Assembly (NCBI GenBank): GCA_001683735.1
Contig: LUGG01000059.1
Location: 1 to 64,000, forward strand
Direction: 5' to 3'
Length of the DNA: 64,000 nucleotides
Origin: Grifola frondosa
Taxonomy: Eukaryota; Basidiomycota; Agaricomycetes; Polyporales; Grifolaceae
In this document: one piece after another, positions 10,533-21,680 of the stretch
How positions within the stretch are numbered: position 1 is the first letter of the stretch
How the letters are laid out: every line of letters starts with the position of its first letter
Translations under genes and position numbers: made by a program
The notes under the pieces: generated by a model
The model's database searches: none
What the model was told of the DNA's origin: nothing
What the model saw: only the letters and a program-made list of their open reading frames with translations

Positions 10533-13500
10533 ATGACAAGCTCCATACCAACTCCTCCGTCGATCCCATTTCTCGGCCATGTTACTACCATAGACCAAGA
10601 CCTGCCTATTCGTTCTTTCCAGCTATTGGCTCAGCAGTATGGCGAGATCTTCCAGCTCAACATCCTGGGTAAGTGGACTTTGCACTCAAATTTGTCTCAA
10701 GGATCGTTCACCGCATCTTGTATGTCTAGGCGAGAAGAAATATGTCATCAACTCCCAGAGACTCAATAACGAAATCTCCGATGAGAAGCGATTTTTCAAG
10801 ACTGTCGTTGCCGGGCAGAAGGAAGTGCGACGTGCTGTCGGCGATGGCCTCTTCACTGTAGAGATTTCAAATGCTGCATTGAAGACGCATTACTCACGCA
10901 TCATGCATAGGCCAACGTTCCGGAAGAGCAGAACTGGTACACTGCCCGTGAGTGTGTTTGTGTTGTGTTGAAGCTCAGCTGAATAATCAATGGTCGCACA
11001 GATCGCCTTCTTTCGCCAGTTTTCAGCACGGCCACAGTTCACGGCATGTTCGATGACATGATGGACATCGTATCTCAATTATGCCTTAAATGGGAGCGGT
11101 GAGTTGCCGAAATGTGCCATTGTGGACGTGGTCCGATTATTGTTGTAGCTTTGGTCCGCGCTACGTGATTGAGCCTGCAGCTGACTTTACCCGTCTCACT
11201 CTTGATGCAATATGCTTATGCTCCATGTCTTATCTGTACGCTTGCATCGTCATATGGTTTTATGGCGTTAATCACCGCTTATATCTATAGCCTCAACTCT
11301 TTCTATCGGGTAAAACGAGTCGCTGCAGTCCGCTCTACTTATTCTGCTGACTATGATTTCTGTATAGGATGAACCCCACCCGTTTGTGAAAGCGCTAGGC
11401 GACTTCTTGAAGGAGAGCGGTCTTCGTGCAAATCGCCCGTCGATCGTGCAAGCTATGATGCACAGTACGAATGCAAAGTACGAAGAAGATCAGAGGATCT
11501 TGAACGAACTAGTCACAGAGAGTGAGCGGCGTTGCCCTCCTAGCATCTTTACAGGAGCTGATATGCTATCATCAGTTTTGGAGGACCGAAAGGCTCATCC
11601 GTCCGAGAAGAAGGATATTCTTGATACGATGTTGAATGGCCGGGATAAAGAGACCGGTTTTGGGCTTACCGGACGATAATATCAAATACAACGTTAGTCT
11701 GGTTCAACGTCGTCACATTCGTGCTGTGGATCAATATTTTTTGGTAGCTGTTAACCTTCCTCATTGCTGGTAATTAATCTTGAATTTTCGGTTTGCGTGC
11801 ACTGACATTTGATACACCAGGCCACGAGACGACTTCAGGCGAGCTACTTATCTACATACCAACCATTACGCACAAGCTAACATTCGAACTCTAGGAATGT
11901 TGACCTTCATCATCTGTTACCTGCTGAAGAATCCAGAGGCGATGCGCAAGCTGCGCGACGAGATTGACAGCACGATCGGTAATCGACTAATGTCCGTGAA
12001 GAACGTGAACAAGCTCCCGTACCTCCTAGGTCAGTTTCCCCATCCCATACCTGCTTCAAAAAAATCGTTGTAAATTGATACGCGCTGCTCTTCTCAGCGG
12101 TGATGCGTGAAAGTCTCCGTCTCGGGCCGTCGGTCTCCATCCGTACGGTCAAGCCGCTCGAAGACACTGTGATCGCTGGAGGGAAGTACGCCGTACAGAA
12201 GGACGTCCCGATTATGGTGAACGTCTTTATGGTGCACAGGGATCCCGAGGTTTGGGGAGATGATGTTAGTGTCATTATCCTGCACTTCATATTGTCGATC
12301 TGCCGTTTATGATCATTTGCAGGCGGAACAGTTCCGGCCTGAACGCATGCTCAATGGCAAATTCGAGGCCCTACCGGTAGGCGTGCCACTCCCCTGCACA
12401 AGATTTTGTCTCACAGCCGTTTCCAGCCCAACTCCTGGCAGCCCTTCGGCTTCGGAATGCGTGCCTGCATCGTCAGTAAATCACCGCTCTACCATCCTTC
12501 AGGTTCATACACTCTGTGCAAATGTAGGGCCGCCCGTTCGCCTGGCAAGAAGTCCAGATCGCCATCATCACGATCCTCCAGAAATTCGACCTCATCCTGC
12601 ACGATCCATCATACTCGCTCGAGCTAAAACAAACCCTCACCATCAAGCCCCGCAACTTCTACATCCACGTGATCCCCCGCACGGGCAAGACCCGCCTCCT
12701 CGCCACACCATCTTCCACGCTGCTGCGCAGCCACGACGTGGCCATGCCGTCGGTGGCATTTGGAGATGGGGCGGCGAAACAGAACATGTATGTGTTGTAT
12801 GGCTCTAATACTGGGTCGTCGGAGGCGTTCGCGCAGCGCATCGCGTCGGATGCACCGGCTTATGGTGCGTAGTCTATGCATAGGGCGGGAATAGCGATGG
12901 TGCCTTGCTGATTTTGTGACAGGATTCCGGGCGACGATCGGGACGCTGGACTCGGCGGCCGAGCACGTCCCGACGGACGGCCCCGTCCTCATCGTCACCG
13001 CCTCCTTCGAAGGTACATCTGCAGCCTCCCGTGCTCTGAACACCCTCCTTACTACAACGTCGGTTTTTCTTTTTTCGTAGGACAACCCGCGGACAACGCG
13101 AAGCACTTCGTGGAATGGCTCACGAATCTGAAAGGCAGCGCGCTGGCGGGCGTGAAATATGGCGTGTTTGGGTGCGGGAACCGCGACTGGGTGCAGACAT
13201 ACCAGCGCATTCCGACCCTGTGCGATGTGCTATTCGCGGAGCGCGGTGGGAGCGGCTCGTCCCGCGCGGAGAGGGTGATGCTGGTGGTGGAGAGTTCTTC
13301 GAGTCGTTCGATAAGTGGGAGGCCAGGGTGTGGGAGCGCTTGACCAAGGTGCGTGGGATATCCTCGTCCGCTGGATGGATGGAGTTGATTGTGGTTGTTG
13401 TAGGAATATAATACGAAGGTGGAGGCTGCACCGATAGCTTGTGTCGACGTGCAGACGGTGAGTTCGGGTACTGCGCGCGCAGAGGTCCTTCGCCAGGCTG

Positions 13501-14926
13501 GTACGGCGCTAGGCACGGTTGTGGAGAACAGGGTGCTCACTGCACCCGGTGCCCCGGTCAAGAGGCACATCGGTGAGAAATTGCATTCACTTTCACTTTA
13601 ACCATGGTGCTTATGAGGTTCAGAGTTCGAGCTGCCGGAGGGAATGACGTCCCGGGTGGGCGACTACTTGGCAATGTGAGCAACTGTTATTCCTCTTCTT
13701 CTCAATACTCATCTTCGTACTCGCAGTTTGCCTACCAACCCGCCCCGCGACGTCAAGCGAGCGATTGCTCGATTCGGGTTATCTCCCGAGCAAGAGGTCA
13801 GTCAACGCACGTCTCGTTCATCGCACCCTATCGCTGAAGTATCCACATGACAGGTCACGCTGTCCTCCGTAGGCCCGACTTCGCTTCCCGTCAGAAAACC
13901 TATCACGCTGTTTACGCTGCTCAGCGGTTACGTCGAGCTCTCGCAACCCGCCACAACGCGCGATCTCGACATCCTGTCCAAGGCCTGCACCTCCCCCACA
14001 TCCTCCACCGCGCTCGCCGCACTCTCCGCCTCCTACTCGGAGCTGGTGTTCAAGCCGCGCCTGAGCGTGCTTGACATCCTCGAGGTGCATCCAGAGATCA
14101 CGCTCCCGCTCAGCACGTTCCTCCATATGCTCCCCGCAATGCGCATCCGACAGTACTCGATCGCGTCCTCGCCACTCTGGGACGCGCGCCATGCGGCTCT
14201 CACCGTCAGCGTCCTCGAGGCCCCGCGATCTCCGGGCGCGCGGAGCCGTTCCTCGGAGTAGGCTCGACGTACCTCGCGGAGCTGAGGCCTGGGGACAAGG
14301 TGCAGCTCGCGGTGCGCGCGTCGAATGCGGCGTTCCACCCGCCTGCGGACCTGGCTGTCCCGCTGGTGATGTTCTGCGCGGGCGCGGGGCTTGCCCCCAT
14401 GCGCGGGTTCTTGCAGGAACGTGCGATGCAGAAGAAGGCGGGGAGGGAGGTGAGGATGAGTCTGCTGTTCTTTGGGTGTCGTGCGCCGAAGGAGGATTAT
14501 TTGTATGCGGGGGATGATTTGAAGGAGTGGGTGGAGTTGGGCTGGTGGATGTGAGGCCTGCGTTCTCGCGGATGTCGGAGGAGTCTCTCGGGTGCAAGTA
14601 TGTCCAAGAGTGAGTGTGTCTTTTTATTTGGCGCTAGGAGCATTTGCTGATGGATGTGTTATAGTCGGGTGTGGCATGACAGGGCGGATATTGTGCAAGC
14701 TTTCGTTGGGGGTTGCAAGGTGAGGAATCATTTTACGTTGCCATCGTTCAGTGTCTCACTGCATCTGAGGCAGTTCTTTGTGTGTGGATCCGGGAAAGTG
14801 GCGAGCGGAGTCAAGGAGGCGCTTGTCCGTATTATCAAGGAACAGAAGAAGGTTGGGGATGCGGAAGCGGAGGCAGTGTTCGACGAGATCACGAGTGGGC
14901 GGTTCGCGACGGACGTGTTCGAGTGA
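10533..14926 (+). pseudogene. CYP505-like self-sufficient P450 (heme domain fused to P450 reductase) with four frame breaks
   Basis: CYP505 (P450foxy-type) enzymes hydroxylate fatty acids near the omega end, taking NADPH electrons through a fused FMN/FAD reductase. The ATG at 10533 starts MTSSIPTPPSIPFLGHV. Visible elements in order: MFDDMMDIVSQL; I-helix AGHETTSG (split by an intron); E-x-x-R in VMRESLRL; heme loop FGFGMRACIG with the ligand Cys (the intron falls after Ile); FMN loop YGSNTGSSEAFA; FGCGNRDW; FAD motif RQYS; NADPH motif CAGAGLAPMRGF; FVCGSGKVASG; terminal DVFE with TGA at 14924-14926. Roughly 20 introns of 45-70 nt have normal borders. The protein would be about 1050 residues, the family length. 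The frame breaks are one base each, at TTTT 11658-11661, GGG 13248-13250, CCCC 14221-14224 and GGG 14539-14541. All motifs survive, so it is a very young pseudogene or an intact gene with homopolymer read errors. Confidence 0.85.
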
Positions 14927-15134
14927 ATGGTGGGCAGCGATGAGATGAACTTGTACGATAGGATGTAGCGCGTCTGCGTTGTTGAATTGTAGCCTCGTTT
15001 CAAATTGAGTATAGAAATAATTATCCTTGCGAGCTCACGGACGTCGCCGCTCTCATGGGCGTTCGTACAAGTGCTGTGAGCGTGCTTGATACGATGAAGT
15101 TGGCTTGGCATGCGCCGCGACCGCGATCGACGAG

Positions 15135-15145
15135 CCCTAACCCTA
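15135..15145. repeat. Short telomere-like motif CCCTAACCCTA upstream of arrestin-like copy 1
   Basis: Eleven bases match two units of the fungal telomere repeat (C-strand). The same motif is kept at 19852-19862 in front of copy 2. It may be chance or a promoter element. Confidence 0.45.
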
Positions 15146-15369
15146 GGCTAAGAGTGGTTGAAGGCAGCGTTTGCTTGGCGGCTGCGGACTGTCGACCTGG
15201 ACTTCTGCTGAGGAGCGCATCAGCGTGTGATTGACGTGTAATTATTGACGTCTGGCTAGTTCACGTCGCACTGCAGCAGCTGCGCGTGCGAGTGCGCCCA
15301 TATCAACCGTCGTGCAACTAGCAGGGCTTCTACAGCAGCAGCACTCACGCCCCCTCGACATTGATGACC

Positions 15370-16791
15370 ATGGAGAGCAAGTACGGACTGATGCTACACC
15401 TCACACCGATACTCTTCGTAGCGGGCACCACGATCGAAGGCGAGGTCGAGCTGAACTTTACTGAGTTGCAGGAGGAGCAGATTGACGAGGTGCACATCAA
15501 GCTCAGGGGCTCGGTCCACACGTACGCCATCCACTCCCATATACCTAACACGCGCGTACACAACCCTCACGCACGCGCACTAACCTCGCAGATGGATCCG
15601 CAACGACGAGACGTCCTTCTTCGAGTACACCTCCCTCGTCCGCGAGAACGCCCCCATCTGGTCCCGCGGCACCGTCTACCCCACTCCCGGCACTCACCTC
15701 CTCCGCGTCCCCTTCTCCCTCAACCTCCCCGCTGGCCTCCCTCCCTCCTTCCACTTCCGCGCATTCCAACGCACCGCCTCCGTCCGCTACTCCATCCAAC
15801 TCGTCGGCGTCCGCCCAGGCTCCTTCCGCATAAACAGGCGCATCCGTCGTCCCCTCGCCGTCGTCCCCACAGACCCCGCAGGCGCCCTCGTCTCCTCTGC
15901 CCTCCGCCTCGGCTGGCTCGGCCCATGGAGGACCGCAGAGTGCCAGGACAAGATACGCAAGGGCCTCCTCTGGGGCGACTATGCACACGTGAAGGCAGAG
16001 GTCCGTCTCTCCTCTCTTCTAGTCCATACAAGTACTCATCCGCCCTCCAGCTCACGCTCCCCGCCGTCGACGTCCTCACCCTCTTCGCACCCATCCCCCT
16101 CACCATCACCGTCACCACCACCACCGCTCCCACCAAACACAGAGACGCCGAATCGAGCACCAGCAGCAAGCCCATCTTCCCCGCGCCCCCCGCAGCACCC
16201 ACAGACCTCGAGCTCACGCTTCACCGCAGGGTCCACATCCGCGCCAAGGTGTTCGCCGCCACCTGCGAGCAGCTCGTCGTCGCCCTCCACGCCCCGCCCG
16301 TGCACGTCGACGTCGAAGGCCCCGACAAGGAGTGGGTCTCCGCAGACACGATTGAGAAACCAGAGACGGACAAGAAGGGCGCAAAAGGCGACGGCGACGG
16401 CGAGAAAGGCGTGTGGGTGCAGCGCGTCACAATGCGCCTCGCAGTGAGCCTCGCCTGCCCGCCCTCCTTCGCCATCGACAACATCAAGAACGACGTGCGT
16501 GCTCCCTCTCCACACACCCGCGCCCACCGCTGACCCCGCATAGTACTTTGTCCGCCTCAAGGTCCCCTTTGCGGGCATCGGGAACACCCTCGTCCTCCAA
16601 CTCCCCGTCCGCATCTCCTCCGGCATCGAGCATGCCCGCGTCCACCCCGATCTCGACGTCCTCGCACAGCTCCCCACCCTCGACCTCCCCCGTGAGTCCC
16701 TACTTTACCTGTTGCACGCGCGCTGACTCCTCCTAAATGCAGGTCGTACTGGGATAACGCCGATCGCGAGTGGGATGACCACAAGGACTGA
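15370..16791 (+). CDS. Arrestin-like protein, copy 1 (intact)
   Basis: The N-terminal half reads like an arrestin N-like beta sandwich: a GEVELNF strand, EVHIKLRGSVHT, FFEYTSLVRENAP, and a conserved-type loop YPTPGTHLLRVPFSLNLPAGLPPSF followed by IQYSIQL-like YSIQLVGVRP. The C-terminal half has LTLPAVDVLTLFAPIPLTITV and ELTLHRRVHIRAKVF, and ends WDNADREWDDHKD with TGA at 16789-16791. Such proteins act as trafficking adaptors in fungi, but I see no PY motif, so the partner is unknown. The ATG at 15370 is preferred over 15364 because only it is kept in the paralogue. Introns: 15522-15591, about 16000-16050, about 16495-16543 and about 16691-16742. All frames join cleanly. The 5' intron is absent from copy 2. 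Confidence 0.75.
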
Positions 16792-16989
16792 GCGCTGCGC
16801 ACCCGGCGATGTATTTCGTGTATCAAAGACCGTGGTTCGCAGCGCTGCTACTGCTAATGTTTCTCTATACCACGTCGCGTAGTTTTCGTATCAATATGGA
16901 GTAGGAATATTCATGTATGTATTTGTACTTTCCGAACAGTGCTCTGTGCCTAGCAGCTCAGTTTATGGACGGTCGCGTATCGATCGTAC

Positions 16990-17341
16990 ACATCGATATC
17001 ACCGCAGGAGCACGACGTCGACGCGCTGCATGCGCGCACGACCCGCATCCCTTGCGTAGCCTTCAAGATCGCCTGCAAAATCTCTCCGCTCAGCCGCGCG
17101 AGGCCTTCGCAGGCCTCCCGGTTCTGCTTCGCGAGCTGCAAAGTGCACGTTGGTCCGCTCGGGAGGCGCGCTGCGGTGCTGCACAACTGCATACCTCGGC
17201 GTGCGCGATGACCTTGAGCGATGTCTCCCAAATGCGACGGTGGACCCGATCGTGCTCAGCAACTTCAGGGAAGTCTTGAGTCCGTTTAGTGCGACGAGGC
17301 TCGTCATCGCCTTGCGGACGCGTTTCTTGACGCGGTGCTAG
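16990..17341 (-). pseudogene. Fragment resembling the N-terminal helical domain of a mushroom NLR/NACHT-type protein
   Basis: On the minus strand RVRKAMTSLVALNGLKTSLK and LLSTIGSTVAF (one frame) and LAKQNREACEGLARLSGEIL, continuing QAILKATQGM (another frame), resemble the amphipathic helices that begin many Agaricomycete NACHT-type proteins. The pieces need frame changes, and no P-loop or repeat region follows. It is at best a relic. Confidence 0.3.
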
Positions 17342-17870
17342 CAGCAATACTGTGCAGGATATTCTTCACGACGATTTGAGAGAGGAGAGTTGCTGGAATC
17401 AGATAGGGCGATAGGCAACGGCGGCAGGGCGAATCGTATGTGGAACGTTAATAGCATAGCCATGGCAGTGCACGCTTTCAGCCCTCCAAGAGCTGGAAGT
17501 GGGTATTCGGACAGCGGTTGTGTTCGAATCGAGGTATTGATCAGAATGGCGTGCTAATGCATCAGAAGGAGAGCTTACCTCGGGGCAAATGCCTGTGAAC
17601 GATGAACGCATCTTGTATCGCTTACACGCGCAATCGTCTTTCATCCAAAGGGGGATATTCAAGATCATCGAAGTCGAAGGAAGCCGAGGGCACCCCGGCA
17701 AACGTTCATGCATTGAGCTCTTCCTCGTTTGTGAGCTCGTACAGACATGAAGTGCAGCCGTCGCGATCTGTCCTCTACCGCGCTCAAGTTTTGTTGCACT
17801 TCCAGCTGGAAGAACCGAGCGTGTGGGCTTTGCATCGTCCTAAGCAAACCTGCGCGTCAGCACGGGATGG
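17342..17870. other. Intergenic sequence of the duplicated region, no gene seen
   Basis: Parts match 23100-23440 (AATGCATCAGAAGGAGAGCTTACCTC-like stretches), showing this belongs to the duplicated RNase H1 surroundings. No open frame has recognisable content. Confidence 0.4.
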
Positions 17871-17878
17871 CGGGCGAA

Positions 17879-17968
17879 TGTAACGTAACAGGCTGGATAC
17901 CTGGCGGATGACCTATCGCGCAGCATCGAACGCTGCCCGACTTGCTTGCCTTAGGTATCTCCGTTTCG
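17879..17968 (-). pseudogene. Relic of RNase H1 exon 1 (hybrid-binding domain start)
   Basis: The minus strand reads EIPKASKSGSVRCCAIGHPP and then GIQPV, which aligns with the first exon of the intact gene at 25549-25628 (MPKVNKSDKIAFYAVAIGHN then PGIYPTW). The start ATG is lost and no following exon 2 is present. Confidence 0.55.
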
Positions 17969-18225
17969 CAGTGGCTGCAAGATGACGTGTATGCCTAGTG
18001 GAAAGGAGGATGAGCGGGAGGAAAACAGACGTTAAGAAACATTGGAAGGATCAGGACGGCATGTACAGCTCGGGCTAGGACACTTACGTTTATAAATATG
18101 AAGCATGAATTGGAAACGTACGCGCAGCCCATGCTTGACTTCACCATGATCAATACATTGGCCGTGCTTGAGGCTTCGTGGATTTAAACCAAGGTAATTG
18201 CAAATCCGGCATCTGGGCCTACACC

Positions 18226-19540
18226 TCACCAATCTTCCATGTCTACCTGGAGCTGGACAGCCTCCTCATCATCCAGCAGACAATCTGTATATGCCTGTGT
18301 AGGATGCATGTCACTATCGTATCCGCAAGCCACGGTTAAGCACTCATCTCCAAGTCTTCTTCCGAAATCGGTACGTCCGCGCTATCAGCTATGACGGCCG
18401 TAGGTCCGCACGCTCCGATACGATCAGCTGGCGGCATAGCCGGAGCTTCATTCTCGCTCTTGCGTATAGAGCCCATTGTCCCAGAGGTTTTAGAGTTATC
18501 AGGCACACCATCACTGACTGCATCTGTACGACAGGACGCGCAAGACTCCTGCCTATCAGTGCACTACTTGGAGAGGCGGTGCTAGTGCCAGCCTTAAATC
18601 TTGTCCGTCCAGCATCGACTTTGGAAGGTGGCTGCGATGGTGGGCCGCGATAGCTTGATGTGATGGTGGGCAGCGATAGCTTTCGCTGGGGGTGCAGTAA
18701 TTCCCCTCATGTTATCCGTCGAAGGCACACCATATGTTTGTCTGTCCAGTGCTGCTTCGATTGCACGGTGGACCTCTGCGGTGAGCACATCCCAGTCGCG
18801 GTCTGGTAACGCCGGCAGCATCGCGCCGAGGTTCGCGAGCCGGTCTGCGCCCTCGTTCCCCTCCTCGCCGGCGTGTCCACGGACATACTGGAGGTGCACC
18901 TACAAAACAACGCGAGGACATATATTAAGAATATGTAGTACGGAATCAGCTGTAGTTCGAATTCATAACTGAACGACAAACCCTTTGACCCAAGGCTCCG
19001 CGCTGATGCAGTAGTGCGTCGAGATACTTGATTAGTGTTACATTCTTGACGGGCTCGCCTTTGGCCGAACGCCAACCGTTACGTTTGTATGTCGGAAGCC
19101 GTTCTCGAACGCCTGATCATGCATACACACATCAGATGACGAGACGATGGAATGTATCGGGAAAAACGACACGCACATCTCATGCTGTATTGTGAATCGG
19201 TCTTGATCAAAATGTGTTCGCCATTCATTGGCGTCGTTTCAAGGATACGTATGATGGCCTAAGTTATTGTATTTCAGATTTGCTTGATTAAGTGACATCT
19301 TGCTGCATGCCAGCATTGTTACATGGTATCCAAGCATAGATAGGACGCACGGGATGGATCCCCAAGATTTAGAAAAAATAATGTATATTTCACTTACGAT
19401 GAGTTCAGCTCGATTATTTGTCTGGCCACCAGGACATCGCTCAGAGAGATTCCTTTTGGGATGAAATATGCAACGAATATACACACAAAGGCGTCAAGAA
19501 CATACCTTGGATCATTCTGTCCCCACCATACTCCGATACC
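18226..19540 (-). pseudogene. RNase H1 pseudogene in duplication unit 1 (deleted N-terminus)
   Basis: This is colinear with the intact RNase H1 at 23829-25628 and keeps the exons with NNRAEL (catalytic Glu), TDSQYSM (catalytic Asp) and YVRGHA then NEGADR (His loop and last Asp). A deletion of about 450 bp removes the hybrid-binding domain, the linker and the first catalytic Asp (SDGS): sequence equivalent to the intact copy near 25170 is fused directly to sequence equivalent to 25628 (junction near 19562). A one-base deletion near 18655 shifts the frame to a stop at 18594. The last intron's donor is mutated from GT to AT (near 18350). It cannot make an active RNase H. Confidence 0.8.
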
Positions 19541-19690
19541 TGCAACCGGGTCGGTCTTGCCGTTTCTCCGTGCTCACAGTAGTGGGAATATGAGGCCGAC
19601 TGAGTGTTGACGACAGGGAAGATGCTGTGATCGACCCGTAGAGTGGACGGACACGGGGAGGGGGAGGAGGTAAAGGGAGTTGAGTAAAGC

Positions 19691-21680
19691 GATTTGTACG
19701 ATAGGATGTAGCGCATCTGCATTATTGAATTGTAGCCTGGTTTCAAATGGAATACAGAAATGATCACTCACGGACGTAACCGCTCTCATGGGCGTTCGCA
19801 CAAGTGCTGTAAGCGTGCGCGCTTGATGCGACAGCCATGGCGATCGAGGAGCCCTAACCCTATGCTAAGGCGGCGCTTGCACAGCGGCTGCGGACTTGTC
19901 AACCTCGACGTCCGGACTCCGCTGACGAGCGCGTGTGATTGACATGTAATTGACGTCTGACTAGTTCGCATCGCTCTGCAGCAGCAGCGTGTCCGAGTGC
20001 GCCCAGGGCTTCTACGGTAGCACTCACGACCACTCAACATCAACGTTTCAACAACGGCGATGGAGAGCAAGTACGGACTCACGCTATACCTCGCACCGAC
20101 GCTCTTCGTAGCGGGCAGCATCATCAAAGGCGAGGTCGAGCTGAACTTTGCTGAATTGCAGGAAGAGCAGATCGACGAGGTCCACGTCAAGCTCAGAGGC
20201 GATGTCCACACGTGGATCCACAACAACCAGACATCCTTCTTTGAGTACACCTCCCTCGTCCGCGAGAACGCCCCCATCTGGTCCCGCGGCACTGTCTACC
20301 CCACTCCCGGCACTCACCTCCTCCGCGTCCCCTTCTCCCTAACTCTCCCCGCTGGCCTCCCTCCCTCCTTCCACTTCCGCGCATTCCAACGCACCGCCTC
20401 CGTCCGCTACTCCATCCAGCTCGTCGGCGTCCGCCCAGGCTCATTCCGCATAAACAGGCGCATCCGCCGCCCCCTCGCAGTCGTCCCCACAGACCCCGCC
20501 GGCGCACCCGTCGCATCTGCCCTCCGCCTCGGCTGGCTCGGCCCATGGAGGACCGCAGAGTGCCAGGACAAGATACGCAAAGGGCTCCTCTGGGGTGACT
20601 ACGCACATGTCAAGGCAGAGGTCCGTCTCTCCTCTCTTCCATTCCATACACTCATCCGCCCTCCAGCTCACACTCCCCGCCGTCGACGTCCTCACCCTCT
20701 TCGCACCCATCCCCCTCACCATCACCGTCACAACCACCACCGCTCCCGCAAAGCGCAGAGACGCCGAGTCGAGCACCAGCAGCAAGCCCATCTTCCCCGC
20801 TCCCCCACAGCACCCACAGACCTCGAGCTCACCCTCCACCGCAGGGTCCACATCCGCGCCAAGGTGTTCGCCGCCACCTGCGAGCAGCTCGTCGTCCCTC
20901 CACGCCCCGCCCGTGCACGTCGACATCGAAGGCCCCGACAAGGAGTGGGTCCCCGCCGAGACCGCCGAGAACGACAAGGAGAAACCAGAGAAGCAGAGCG
21001 CGAAAGGCGACGGCGACGGCGAGAAGGGCGTATGGGTGCAGCGCGTCACCATGCGCCTCGCCGTGAGCCTCGCATGCCCGCCCTCCTTCGCCATCGACAA
21101 TATCAAGAACGACGTGCGTACCCCCTCTCCTCACACCCGCGCACACTGCTGACCCCGCGCAGTACTTTGTCCGCCTCAAGATCCCCTTTGCGGGCATCGG
21201 GAACCCCTCGTCCTCCAGCTCCCCGTCCGCATCTCCTCTGGCATTGAGCATGCCCGCGTCCACCCCGATCTCGATGTCCTCGCACAGCTCCCCACCCTCG
21301 ACCTCCCCCGTGAGTCTCCACCTTTGCTTGTTGTGCGCGCGCTGACGCCTCGTATATGCAGGTCGTACTGGGATAACGCCGACCGCGAGTGGGACGATCA
21401 CAAGGAGGACTGAATGCCCGTACGCGGCGAACTACCTCGTGTTCAAACGCCGTGGTTCGCAGCACTGCTGCTGCCAGCGTTTCCCTATATCAACTCGTGT
21501 ATCTTTCGTATTAACCTGTACCAGGAATGTTTGTATATGTATTTTAACTTTCCGGACAGTGCTCTTTGCCGAGCAGCTCGGTTTATGACGGTCGCGTATC
21601 GCTCGTATGTATCTATATCACCGCAGGCGCACGATGTCGACGCTGCACGCGCGCGAGGCCGGCAGTGCTCCCCTGCCCCT
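19691..21680. repeat. Segmental duplication, unit 2 (arrestin part)
   Basis: This matches 14951-17060. It is joined on its left, at about 19687, to the promoter-side sequence of the RNase H1 pseudogene, which marks the tandem-duplication junction. The telomere-like CCCTAACCCTA recurs at 19852-19862. Confidence 0.75.
20060..21413 (+). pseudogene. Arrestin-like protein, copy 2 (frame-damaged)
   Basis: This is a paralogue of 15370-16791 starting MESKYGLTLYLAPTLFVAGS. It runs through the position of the first intron of copy 1 without an intron (HTWIHNNQTSFF is continuous). The second and later introns are retained. Relative to copy 1 it has lost one base in the C run near 20804 and two bases near 20896. 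Together these restore the frame, so a block of about 30 residues is read in the wrong frame between intact flanks. A further one-base loss near 21202 (GGGAACCCCTCG) shifts the C-terminal exon and leads to a stop. The conserved end, WDNADREW and then DDHKED-TGA, is still present out of frame (TGA 21411-21413). Confidence 0.72.

Larger units (their letters stand above)
14951..17060. repeat. Segmental duplication, unit 1 (arrestin part)
   Basis: The stretch beginning TTGTACGATAGGATGTAGCG in the P450 3' flank matches 19691 onward. The match extends through the promoter, the arrestin-like gene and its 3' flank to about 17060, with some 85-90% identity by eye and scattered indels. The partner ends near 21680. 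Confidence 0.75.

Noticed and set aside
15545..16677. Gly/Asp/Glu-rich minus-strand frames opposite the arrestin-like gene
   Set aside because: They mirror the Pro/Ser/Leu-rich plus-strand coding sequence; the same shadows appear opposite copy 2.
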